Source of the DNA: Actinomyces sp.
GTDB lineage: Bacteria; Actinomycetota; Actinomycetes; Actinomycetales; Actinomycetaceae
Reading direction: 5' to 3'
Length of the DNA stretch: 13,630 bases
NCBI GenBank assembly: GCA_012837655.1
Contig: DUQT01000207.1
Location: 1-13,630, forward strand
The translations under genes and the position numbers were made by a program. This document shows, in pieces, positions 1 to 6,145 of the stretch; the stretch's first letter is position 1, and every line of letters starts with the position of its first letter. The notes below the pieces were generated by a model. It worked only from the letters and a program-made list of their open reading frames with translations, made no database searches and was not told where the DNA came from.

Positions 1-767
1 AGACCTGGGATGAATGGAACACCGACTTCGCACCGAAGCTCGCTGAAGCCAACCCGGACGTCACCCCGCTGGTAATCCCGGACGGCTCGCTGTACATGGA
101 CTGGTACTTCCAGGGCATGGTTTGGTCAATGGGTGGATCCTACTCCAACGACTTCACGATGAACATGTCCTCGCCCGAAACCGTTAAGGCCGGCGAGTTC
201 CTCCAGTCCCAGTTCGAACAGGGCTACTTCAAGGCCGTTAAGGAAGCCACCGCACCGTTCGTATCCGGCCAGGGCGCCGCGATGCTGGAATCCACCGGAT
301 CGCTAAACGCCGTTTCCGAAGACGGCAAGATCAACGTTGGCACCGCTTTCCTACCTACCCCCGAGGGCGTTCCCGGATGCCCGACCGGTGGTGCTGGCAT
401 CGGAATCTCCGCAAAGTCTGAAAAGAAGGAGGCCGCCGCTAAGTTCCTCGCATTCCTAACCAACGCGGACAACACTGTGAAGTTCTCCCAGTCCACCGGC
501 TACATGCCGGTCCGCACCTCGGCTAAGGAAACGCCGGAAGCACAGGCCTACTTCGAAGAAAACCCGAACTTCAAGACTGCTGTTGACCAGCTCGAGTTCA
601 CCAAGAAGCAGGACGCCGGCCGTGTCTTCGTTTCCGGTGGCGGCATGCGCATCGGCGCAGCCCTGGACAAGATCGCTCAGGGAGCTGACGTCGCAGAAGC
701 CTTCAAGCAGATCGATGAAGAGCAGCAGGCAATCATCGACTCTGACATCAAGCCGAAGCTCAAGTAA
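1..767 (+). CDS. ABC transporter substrate-binding protein, UgpB/MalE-like (5' partial)
   Basis: This is the C-terminal part (about 254 residues) of an extracytoplasmic solute-binding protein of a CUT1-type carbohydrate or glycerol-phosphate ABC importer. The frame is open from base 3, so the start codon, signal peptide and lipobox lie upstream of the window. Visible hallmarks are a W-rich hinge segment (MDWYFQGMVWSMGG), a PTGGAGIGISAKS stretch followed by a KEAAAKFLAFL helix, the STGYMPVR segment, and a C-terminal GRVFVSGGGMRIGAALDKI region that resembles the end of UgpB proteins. The protein ends DSDIKPKLK with a TAA stop. The next gene is a UgpC/MsmK-type ATPase, and the binding protein-then-ATPase order resembles the mycobacterial ugpAEBC operon. 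The substrate cannot be read from the sequence: glycerol-3-phosphate, glycerophosphodiesters or an oligosaccharide are all possible. The family call is firm; the ugpB name is tentative. Confidence 0.85.
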   Translation, partial: TWDEWNTDFAPKLAEANPDVTPLVIPDGSLYMDWYFQGMVWSMGGSYSNDFTMNMSSPETVKAGEFLQSQFEQGYFKAVKEATAPFVSGQGAAMLESTGSLNAVSEDGKINVGTAFLPTPEGVPGCPTGGAGIGISAKSEKKEAAAKFLAFLTNADNTVKFSQSTGYMPVRTSAKETPEAQAYFEENPNFKTAVDQLEFTKKQDAGRVFVSGGGMRIGAALDKIAQGADVAEAFKQIDEEQQAIIDSDIKPKLK

Positions 768-784
768 CTATCAAGAGCTGACGC

Positions 785-880
785 CGTTCTGAGGCAGTCT
801 TCAACAAGCAGATCCAAACAGGAATCTGCCGGCCGCGCCTCAACCCCGCGTGGTGTGGGGCGCGGCCAACACTCAGAACG
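785..880 (+). ncRNA. Predicted three-way-junction RNA element between two ABC transporter genes
   Basis: The transcribed spacer between the binding-protein and ATPase genes can fold into a closed three-way junction. A perfect 9-bp closing stem pairs 785-793 (cgttctgag) with 872-880 (ctcagaacg). Inside it are hairpin 808-829 (8 bp with one bulged A, loop aaaca) and, one base later, hairpin 831-867 (perfect 9-bp stem ggccgcgcc/ggcgcggcc). There is no T-run after it, so it is not a standard intrinsic terminator. A competing helix, 790-795 with 837-842 (tgaggc/gcctca), would break both the closing stem and the second hairpin. The ribosome-binding site of the ATPase gene lies about 24 bases downstream. 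Possible roles are mRNA end protection that raises binding protein over ATPase, an attenuator, or a regulatory leader. The pairing is seen directly; any function is inferred. Confidence 0.45.
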
Positions 881-915
881 CCAAACAAGGACTGGTAGTA
901 AACAAAGGAAAACCC

Positions 916-2007
916 GTGGCTAGTGTGACTTTTGAATCTGCAACCCGCACCTTCTCCGGTGCAAACAAGCCAGCTGTTGACGCCCTCAACCTCCACATTG
1001 AAGACGGCGAATGCGTCGTCCTGGTTGGACCATCCGGGTGCGGAAAGTCGACCTCACTTCGAATGGTTGCAGGCTTGGAACCAACCACCGAAGGTCGCAT
1101 CCTAATCGGCGACAAGGACATGACTGGCGTGCGCCCGCGCTCGCGTGACGTTGCCATGGTGTTTCAGTCCTACGCCCTGTACCCAAACATGACAGTCGCG
1201 CAAAACATGGCCTTCGCGCTTGAAAACATGAAGGTCAACAAGAGCGAAATTAAAGACCGCGTGCAGTGGGCCGCAAAAATGCTGGAGCTCGACGAACTCC
1301 TAGAGCGCAAGCCCTCCGCACTTTCTGGCGGTCAGCGTCAGCGCGTCGCAATGGGACGCGCAATCGTTCGCAAACCCACCGTGTTCTGCATGGACGAGCC
1401 ACTTTCCAACCTGGACGCCAAACTGCGCGTCACCATGCGCGGCGAAATCGCGAACCTGCAGCGTAGCCTGGGAGTAACCACCGTTTACGTCACCCACGAC
1501 CAGGTTGAAGCAATGACGATGGGCGACCGCGTCGCCGTCATGCGCGACGGCAAACTACAGCAGGTCGACACGCCAGAGCGCCTATACGCGCAACCGAACA
1601 ACGCTTTCGTGGCCGGGTTCATCGGTTCGCCCTCAATCACGCTGTTCCACGCGCCCGTCGACGCCGGACACGCACTGCTCGGCAGCTACGTCATCGACCT
1701 TCCGCGCCACGTCGCCGAAAAAGCCGGTAGCAATATCGTCATCGGCGTTCGTCCAGAATCGTGGGACGTCGTTTCACCTTCCGAGGGCGGAATTGCGGTT
1801 CGTGCCAACCACATGGAGCTACTTGGATCCCAATCGTTCCTGTACGGCGAAATGGTTGAAGCCAACGGAGTGACGACCACTCCCGAACGCATCGCAGTCC
1901 TACTGCACCGCAAGGCGCGCCCCGAGCCGGGCGACATCATCCACGTACGCCCGCAAGCAGACGAAATCCACTTCTTCGACGCAACAACCGAGCAAGCGAT
2001 CCGATAA
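916..2007 (+). CDS. ABC transporter ATP-binding protein, UgpC/MsmK/MalK type
   Basis: This 363-residue cytoplasmic ATPase powers a CUT1-family importer, presumably the one served by the upstream binding protein. In order: Walker A GPSGCGKST (residues 38-46), Q-loop in VFQSYALYPNMTV (Q84), signature LSGGQ (136-140), Walker B ending CMDEP (E161), D-loop SNLD, and switch His in YVTHDQ (H194). The C-terminal 120 or so residues form the TOBE/OB regulatory domain typical of MalK relatives (IGVRPESW, then HVRPQADEIHFFD). The length is normal for the family. I chose the GTG at 916 because AAAGGAA (904-910) is well placed before it and the conserved N-terminus (ASVTFESATRTFSG) begins there. The same frame is open back to an ATG at 850, but that falls inside the RNA hairpin and adds non-conserved residues. 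Such ATPases are often shared between several importers, so the substrate remains open. Confidence 0.93.
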   Translation: MASVTFESATRTFSGANKPAVDALNLHIEDGECVVLVGPSGCGKSTSLRMVAGLEPTTEGRILIGDKDMTGVRPRSRDVAMVFQSYALYPNMTVAQNMAFALENMKVNKSEIKDRVQWAAKMLELDELLERKPSALSGGQRQRVAMGRAIVRKPTVFCMDEPLSNLDAKLRVTMRGEIANLQRSLGVTTVYVTHDQVEAMTMGDRVAVMRDGKLQQVDTPERLYAQPNNAFVAGFIGSPSITLFHAPVDAGHALLGSYVIDLPRHVAEKAGSNIVIGVRPESWDVVSPSEGGIAVRANHMELLGSQSFLYGEMVEANGVTTTPERIAVLLHRKARPEPGDIIHVRPQADEIHFFDATTEQAIR

Positions 2008-2029
2008 CCGATTATTGCGCGGCTGATGG

Positions 2030-2055
2030 GCGGACCCCGACCGGGGTCCGCTTTT
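2030..2055 (+). terminator. Intrinsic terminator after the ABC ATPase gene
   Basis: A perfect 10-bp GC-rich stem, GCGGACCCCG (2030-2039) and CGGGGTCCGC (2042-2051), is followed by TTTT (2052-2055). It lies 23 bases after the ATPase stop codon and probably ends the transporter transcript. There is no T-run on the opposite strand, so it is unlikely to serve adhE, which converges on it. Confidence 0.9.
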
Positions 2056-2077
2056 GTGTGGCTTCATGGCGCGTCAA

Positions 2078-2156
2078 AGCAAAGCGCGGTAGGCGACCTG
2101 CCCGCGCGAGAAACACATGTAGCGACTACGCGCGGCGCCGGACGTCCAGCGCCGCG
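2078..2156. repeat. Intergenic repeat-like segment with hairpin, downstream of adhE
   Basis: This spacer carries agcaaagcgcggt (2078-2090), which recurs exactly at 5891-5903, and cgcgagaa (2105-2112), which recurs at 5947-5954 at a similar distance. It ends in an 8-bp inverted repeat, CGCGGCGC (2131-2138) and GCGCCGCG (2149-2156), around a small palindrome (ggacgtcc). For the leftward adhE transcript the hairpin lies 8 bases after the stop codon but has no T-run, so it may protect the 3' end or terminate only weakly. Confidence 0.4.
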
Positions 2157-2163
2157 GCATTGT

Positions 2164-4755
2164 TTAGCGGCTCCACTTTTCGCCGCGGAAACACGCGGTT
2201 AGCAGGTCGCGAATGTCTTCCAAACGGGCGGTCTGCGGGTTGCCCGAGTGTGACTGGTAGTCGAATGCCAGCGAAACCAGGTCCTCGCGCTTGTGCGTGA
2301 ACGTTGATTCGGTCATGCCCATGTCACGAAGCCTTGGGGTGAGTCCAAGCTGGTCGCGCAAGTCCTCCAGCGCCTTTGCGTAGGCCTCAACTGCGCCCTC
2401 GGAACCCACCTTGATATTGAGGTGACGCGTGATTTCTTCGCAACGCTGCGGAACCTGGAACGTTTCGTAGTTCGGCCAGGTGACCAGTTTGCGCGGCAGT
2501 GAGCCGTTGAACCGAACCACGTTCGGCAAGATCGCGGGTAGCAGTTGCTGGCGCGGTGTCCCGGAAAACTGGGCAAAGGTTTGAGCGATCGCGTCGGCTA
2601 GGCCCAGGCTCGTGTTGCCAAGTGCCGTCGACGTGAGCGAACCGGCGGAAATAGCTTCCGCGCGGCTGCGTTCACGAGCCGCGCTGTCCTCCTTGGCGTT
2701 AACGGCTTCGGGTAGGTGACGGAACGCGAGCTCCAGGCCGTGCAGCGCCAGCGCGTCAGTGTAGTCGGTCGCGTGGATCGAGAAGATCGCCTCGGTCGCC
2801 TGCGAGATCGTCTCAAACCCGCGGGCGGCAAGGACGTCGGGCTGCCACTGCGCAAGTTCCGGATCCAGAATCGAAACGCAGGGTAGGTAGGCCGACGATG
2901 AGATTAGACGCTCCAGGCCGGTTTCCTGATCAGTTATCGAAGCCTTCGCGGAAAGCGCTGCCTGTCCACCAGACGTGGTCGGCACGCAAATCAGCTGCGG
3001 ATCCAAAATGCGCGACGGCAAACTGATCTGGTTCGCGCAAATGTCCTCCATGTTCGACTGGGGGATAACCAGCGCCACGCGCACAAACTTCGCCGCGTTG
3101 ATCGTCGCGGTCGGGCCAAATGCCAGAATCGTATCCGGGTTAAACCCGGCGGTTTCACCCGCGGTCTTTTGTAAGAACTCAACGGTTGGTGTGCGCGGCA
3201 CGTCGTCAATGATCTGAATCGAGCTGCGCTCCTTACGCGTGTGCAGCAGCGTCAGAAGTGTGCCCACCGCGTTCGAGTTCAGCGTCGCCCTATCCGTAAA
3301 AATAGTCACCTTCCCCAGGTCCGGCAGCGTTGCCAGCTGGCGAAGCGCGCCCGCACCCTGGTAGATCTTCGACGGCACCTGGAATGGAGTAATCACAGTG
3401 TTCCTCCGCCCAATCCTCTTAATATTGATCAAATTCACGGCGCTCACGTTGTTTGAAACCGAGTTGCGCCCATACGACCCGCATCCCAGCGTCAGCGAAG
3501 GAATGAACGCGTTAAACAGGCCGCCGATCGCGCCCTGTGAAGTCGGCGCGTTCTCCACGAGCCGCACCGCGTGCACACGACCTCCAAATTTTGCGATCAC
3601 TTCCTGATCCCGACAGTGAATTGCAGCCGTGTGGCCCAGCCCGTCCTGTTCAACCATTTGTGCCGCCAGTTCGATTCCTTCGTCAGCGTCCTTGGCAGTT
3701 AATACCGCGAGGACGGGGCTCAGTTTTTCGCGAGTCAAGGGCTCGGAGTAAGACACTTCGGAACACTCAGCAAGTAGCGCCTTGGTTTCTTTGGGAACTT
3801 CGAAACCCGCTTCGCGGGCGATGCTGTAAGCGGGGTGGCCTACGATCCTGCCGTTCAGCTTGGCGGTCGCGCACTCCTCGGTGAACGCTTCGGCACCGAA
3901 CAGGAGCTTTTCCAGCTTGGCCTTTTCCTGCTTGGATACGATGTAGCAGCCAAGTGCCTCGAATTTTTTCAAGGCGTCAGCTTTAACCTGCTTATCCAGG
4001 ATTACAGCCTGCTCTGACGCACAGATCATGCCGTTATCAAAGGACTTCGAAGCAACCACGTCGTACACCGCGCGATCCAAATCCGCCGACGGATGAATGT
4101 AGGCGGGCACGTTTCCCGCCCCGACGCCAAGCGCAGGTTTACCGCACGAGTACGCGGATCGAACCATCGCGTTGCCTCCGGTAGCGAGGATGACAGCCAC
4201 GCCCTCGTGATTCATTAACGTGTTGGTCGCATCCATGGACGGTTTTTCGATCCACTGGATGCAGTGCTTGGGGGCGCCAGCTTCGAGGGCGGCTTCGTAG
4301 ACGATTCGCGCGGCTTCCACGGAACATTTCTGCGCGTTTGGGTGGAACGCGAAAATGATCGGGTTGCGCGTCTTTAGGCACATTAGGGATTTGAAGATTG
4401 TCGTCGAGGTCGGATTCGTGACGGGCGTGAGGCCGGCAACCACGCCAACCGGCTCGGCGATTTCGGTGATGCCGGTGAACTGGTCCTCCGAGATAACGCC
4501 AACAGTCTTAAGATCGCGCATGTAAGCGGTGACGTGTTCGGCGGCGAAAATGTTCTTAACAGTCTTATCCTCAAAGTTGCCGCGCCCAGTTTCTTCCACA
4601 GCCAGGTGAGCAAGAGAGGCGTGCGCATCGCGCGCGGCCTTCGCGGCGGCCTCGACGACCAGGTTCACAGTGTCCTGATCAAACGTGGTGAACTCGTCCA
4701 GGGCTCCAAGAGCCCGCTGCACAAGGGAATCAATCGTTTCAGAGATCGACGACAT
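2164..4755 (-). CDS. adhE: AdhE-like acetaldehyde/alcohol dehydrogenase with degenerate alcohol dehydrogenase half
   Basis: This 863-residue protein has the length and two-domain layout of AdhE, which normally reduces acetyl-CoA to acetaldehyde and then to ethanol using NADH and assembles into spirosomes. The N-terminal CoA-acylating aldehyde dehydrogenase domain (about 1-440) looks intact, with catalytic Cys245 in GMICASEQ, a GKPALGVGAGNVPAYI segment and LGCGSYGRNSVSNNV before the linker. The C-terminal iron-dependent alcohol dehydrogenase domain (about 450-863) aligns along its whole length but has lost its key residues. The iron ligands Asp, His, His, His of E. coli AdhE correspond to E648, Q652, D721 and R735. 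The nucleotide motif GGGSPMDAAK has become GPTATINAAK (547-556), and SGTGSE has become SGGQAA (595-600). The ATG follows ggagaaag at suitable spacing. It stands alone on the minus strand, divergent from the TetR gene. Likely activity: acetyl-CoA/acetaldehyde interconversion, with alcohol formation doubtful. Confidence 0.9.
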   Translation of the reverse strand: MSSISETIDSLVQRALGALDEFTTFDQDTVNLVVEAAAKAARDAHASLAHLAVEETGRGNFEDKTVKNIFAAEHVTAYMRDLKTVGVISEDQFTGITEIAEPVGVVAGLTPVTNPTSTTIFKSLMCLKTRNPIIFAFHPNAQKCSVEAARIVYEAALEAGAPKHCIQWIEKPSMDATNTLMNHEGVAVILATGGNAMVRSAYSCGKPALGVGAGNVPAYIHPSADLDRAVYDVVASKSFDNGMICASEQAVILDKQVKADALKKFEALGCYIVSKQEKAKLEKLLFGAEAFTEECATAKLNGRIVGHPAYSIAREAGFEVPKETKALLAECSEVSYSEPLTREKLSPVLAVLTAKDADEGIELAAQMVEQDGLGHTAAIHCRDQEVIAKFGGRVHAVRLVENAPTSQGAIGGLFNAFIPSLTLGCGSYGRNSVSNNVSAVNLINIKRIGRRNTVITPFQVPSKIYQGAGALRQLATLPDLGKVTIFTDRATLNSNAVGTLLTLLHTRKERSSIQIIDDVPRTPTVEFLQKTAGETAGFNPDTILAFGPTATINAAKFVRVALVIPQSNMEDICANQISLPSRILDPQLICVPTTSGGQAALSAKASITDQETGLERLISSSAYLPCVSILDPELAQWQPDVLAARGFETISQATEAIFSIHATDYTDALALHGLELAFRHLPEAVNAKEDSAARERSRAEAISAGSLTSTALGNTSLGLADAIAQTFAQFSGTPRQQLLPAILPNVVRFNGSLPRKLVTWPNYETFQVPQRCEEITRHLNIKVGSEGAVEAYAKALEDLRDQLGLTPRLRDMGMTESTFTHKREDLVSLAFDYQSHSGNPQTARLEDIRDLLTACFRGEKWSR

Positions 4756-4901
4756 CGTTCTTTCTCCAATTCAGGCAAAGGGGCTTTAATGCCAACGTAT
4801 GCGCGAATCCCGCGTAGTACAGGGCCTTTAGTCATTCGAGGGCGGAATTGGCCACACGTGAAATTCGGCACACAACGGATGAAATAACGTGCAGGTCTAC
4901 T

Positions 4902-5000
4902 GGGAGAAGTTGCAGTGGGGCGCGGGTCGAGAGCTACGGTCAAGGGGACCGGGGGCCGGATCGGGCTACGAGCAGGGGGACCGGGGAGTCGAGGGGAGGG
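4902..5000 (+). repeat. G-run cluster with an imperfect 32-base direct repeat
   Basis: On the + strand, runs of three or more G fall at 4902-4904, 4917-4920, 4924-4926, 4944-4947, 4951-4955, 4963-4965, 4975-4979, 4983-4986, 4993-4996 and 4998-5000. Positions 4931-4962 and 4963-4994 form an imperfect tandem repeat of period 32. About 20 of the first 24 bases match, with shared words gctacg and ggggaccgggg. The spacing of G runs could support G-quadruplex formation in the adhE/TetR divergent spacer. I see no convincing coding sequence here. Confidence 0.5.
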
Positions 5001-5072
5001 TTGGTCACGCATCGCAAGGGCACGCCTCGGAAGAGGCGAGTGGTGTGGGTTTTGGAACGGCTCTGCCGCGAA

Positions 5073-5091
5073 TTGTGAAATATGATCACAT
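5073..5091 (+). promoter_or_regulatory. Candidate operator overlapping the TetR-gene -10 box
   Basis: An interrupted palindrome, TGTGA (5074-5078), seven bases, TCACA (5086-5090), overlaps TATGAT (5081-5086), a 5/6 match to a -10 box. No good -35 sits at 17 bases; TTGGAA at 5052-5057 is 23 bases away. A palindrome over the promoter of a TetR-type gene is what autoregulation would produce. A 7-base spacer argues against a standard Crp/Fnr or Rex site. Confidence 0.35.
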
Positions 5092-5132
5092 GAGATGAAC
5101 CATTCGAACTTCATGAAAGGCGGGAGGACGCG

Positions 5133-5846
5133 ATGAGCAGCAGGTTTGAGACGCAGGACAAGCTAATCGAAGCTACCCGTCACATCATCATTTATGAAGG
5201 TATCGAAAGGTTTACACTCGACAATGTTTGCACGCGCGCAGGATTCAGCCGCGGGGCGTTTTATTCTAATTTCTCTGCGAAAGATACTCTGTTGGCTGCG
5301 CTCGCGGAAGACGAGTACACCGACCTCATTGACCGCCTAAACGCCAAAGTCGACGAGTGGCGCGAACACGGTGAACACGACGGCAAAGACCGCGCAGTCA
5401 TGGAAGACCTACTCTTCGAGGCCCTCGACGCAATCGGAGTGAACCGGTCCCTGTACGTGCTTCACTCGGAGCTGTTAACCAGGTCCGTGCGTGACTCGGA
5501 ATGGGGAGCGCGCCTTCTCGACCTCAACGATGAATTCATTCGCGCGCTAACCGCTGTCCTGGAAGCTATTTTTGCTGCTGCTGGGCGCAGGCCGACGCGG
5601 AAAATGCATGCTGTCACGCACGCGGTTATCGGGCTGGTGTTACGAGCCGCGGGGGTTGACGCCCTGCGAATGACTGCGAAGTACCGGTCTGAAAAGACAA
5701 AGTCGCGACTCGTGGGTCCCGCCATGGTGACGATCGATGCCGAAGAGATTCCGGATTCGCCATCGGTCGCCGATTCGCCCGCGCGCGACATCGTGGAAAT
5801 GATCCTGCTGCTGCTTTACGCCGCGTCAGAGCCAATCAACGAATAG
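5133..5846 (+). CDS. TetR/AcrR-family transcriptional regulator
   Basis: This 237-residue DNA-binding repressor-type protein has a TetR N-terminal helix-turn-helix at about residues 27-54 (FTLDNVCTRAGFSRGAFYSNFSAKD), preceded by the usual first helix (KLIEATRHIIIYEGIE). The C-terminal ligand and dimer domain is helical and not recognisable to a known ligand class by eye. ATG 5133 is preceded by cgggagg at good spacing. The gene is divergent from adhE and lies upstream of birA-accBC-accD-FAS I, separated from it by a strong terminator, so it is its own transcription unit. In other actinobacteria the TetR-family protein FasR controls fatty acid synthase and acetyl-CoA carboxylase genes. An equivalent role here is plausible from position alone. 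Control of adhE is the alternative. Confidence 0.9.
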   Translation: MSSRFETQDKLIEATRHIIIYEGIERFTLDNVCTRAGFSRGAFYSNFSAKDTLLAALAEDEYTDLIDRLNAKVDEWREHGEHDGKDRAVMEDLLFEALDAIGVNRSLYVLHSELLTRSVRDSEWGARLLDLNDEFIRALTAVLEAIFAAAGRRPTRKMHAVTHAVIGLVLRAAGVDALRMTAKYRSEKTKSRLVGPAMVTIDAEEIPDSPSVADSPARDIVEMILLLLYAASEPINE

Positions 5847-5982
5847 GAGCGGTCGCTCACGCGCCTCGGCCAGCCGCCGATACAACCGCGAGCAAAGCGC
5901 GGTCCGCAACAAGCCCAGCGCGGTCGCCTCACAGACCATGTGTATTCGCGAGAAGCGATACGACTGCGGTCGCTCACGCGCC
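5847..5982. repeat. Intergenic repeat cluster after the TetR gene
   Basis: A 17-base direct repeat, gcggtcgctcacgcgcc, occurs at 5966-5982 and, apart from its first base, again at 5850-5865. A degenerate third copy (gcggtcgcctcac) lies near 5920-5932. The segment also has agcaaagcgcggt (5891-5903) and cgcgagaa (5947-5954), both shared with 2078-2112. The first copy begins with a short hairpin, gagcg/cgctc (5847-5858). It looks like a non-coding dispersed repeat, with no open reading frame of interest. Confidence 0.5.
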
Positions 5983-5995
5983 GCCTAGAAAACTC

Positions 5996-6022
5996 GGGTC
6001 CGCCAGCATGCGGACCCTTTTT
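5996..6022 (+). terminator. Intrinsic terminator between the TetR gene and birA
   Basis: A perfect 8-bp stem, GGGTCCGC (5996-6003) and GCGGACCC (6010-6017), with loop cagcat, is followed by TTTTT (6018-6022). It should end the TetR transcript and insulate the lipid operon. The frame of birA is open through this hairpin from an ATG at 6008, which is one reason to reject that ATG as the birA start. Confidence 0.92.
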
Positions 6023-6061
6023 CATGCCTTCGATTTCGCTTATTTTGCGCGGAAAATCGGT

Positions 6062-6108
6062 TCATATACACAAATGTATTTGAGTCCAATTTTGACTGCC
6101 TTAAAGAT
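6062..6108 (+). promoter_or_regulatory. Candidate promoter and operator for the birA-acc-FAS I operon
   Basis: After the terminator the sequence turns AT-rich. The inverted repeat ATACA-caaa-TGTAT (6066-6079) sits directly before a weak promoter pair, TTGAGT (6080-6085) and TAAAGA (6102-6107), spaced 16 bases. A transcript from here would start about 30 bases before the chosen birA ATG. The words TCATAT and CACAA at 6062-6073 also occur, with one extra spacer base, on the minus strand at 5073-5085 in the TetR-gene promoter. Each single match is weak; the location is the best argument. Confidence 0.3.
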
Positions 6109-6145
6109 AGTTGCACAGTTGACCACCGGCAGATTGGACGAATCG

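Larger units (their letters stand above)
4756..5132. promoter_or_regulatory. Divergent control region between adhE and the TetR gene
   Basis: This 377-base gap must carry the adhE promoter (leftward) and the TetR-gene promoter (rightward). The part next to adhE (4756-4900) shows a ribosome-binding site (ggagaaag on the minus strand) but no promoter pair I would defend. The middle holds the G-run cluster. At 5023-5038 a 6-bp hairpin, cgcctc/gaggcg, is capped by a GGAA loop and has no T-run. The right end holds the palindrome and -10-like box listed separately, and the TetR ribosome-binding site cgggagg (5121-5127). Short open frames across the region have no recognisable protein features. Confidence 0.6.

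Noticed and set aside
850..915. Upstream in-frame ATG for the ABC ATPase
   Set aside because: It lies in the hairpin loop, lacks a ribosome-binding site and adds non-conserved residues; GTG 916 has AAAGGAA at proper spacing.
4838..4880. Possible Rex (NADH-responsive) site upstream of adhE, suggested by TTGTG and TTCAC words on the minus strand
   Set aside because: The half-sites do not have the spacing of the Rex palindrome (TTGTGA-N6-TCACAA).
5073..5091. Crp/GlxR-type site TGTGA...TCACA
   Set aside because: The spacer is seven bases where that family uses six, so I kept it only as a generic palindrome likely bound by the local TetR protein.
4889..5098. Open frame across the G-rich spacer before the TetR gene (and the nearby frame starting at 4848)
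   Set aside because: The translation is Gly/Arg/Glu-rich, repeats because the DNA repeats, has no family features, and no good ribosome-binding site precedes it.
4665..5114. 149-codon minus-strand frame overlapping the adhE start
   Set aside because: It overlaps the conserved adhE N-terminus in another frame and reads as Pro/Arg-rich GC-shadow sequence.
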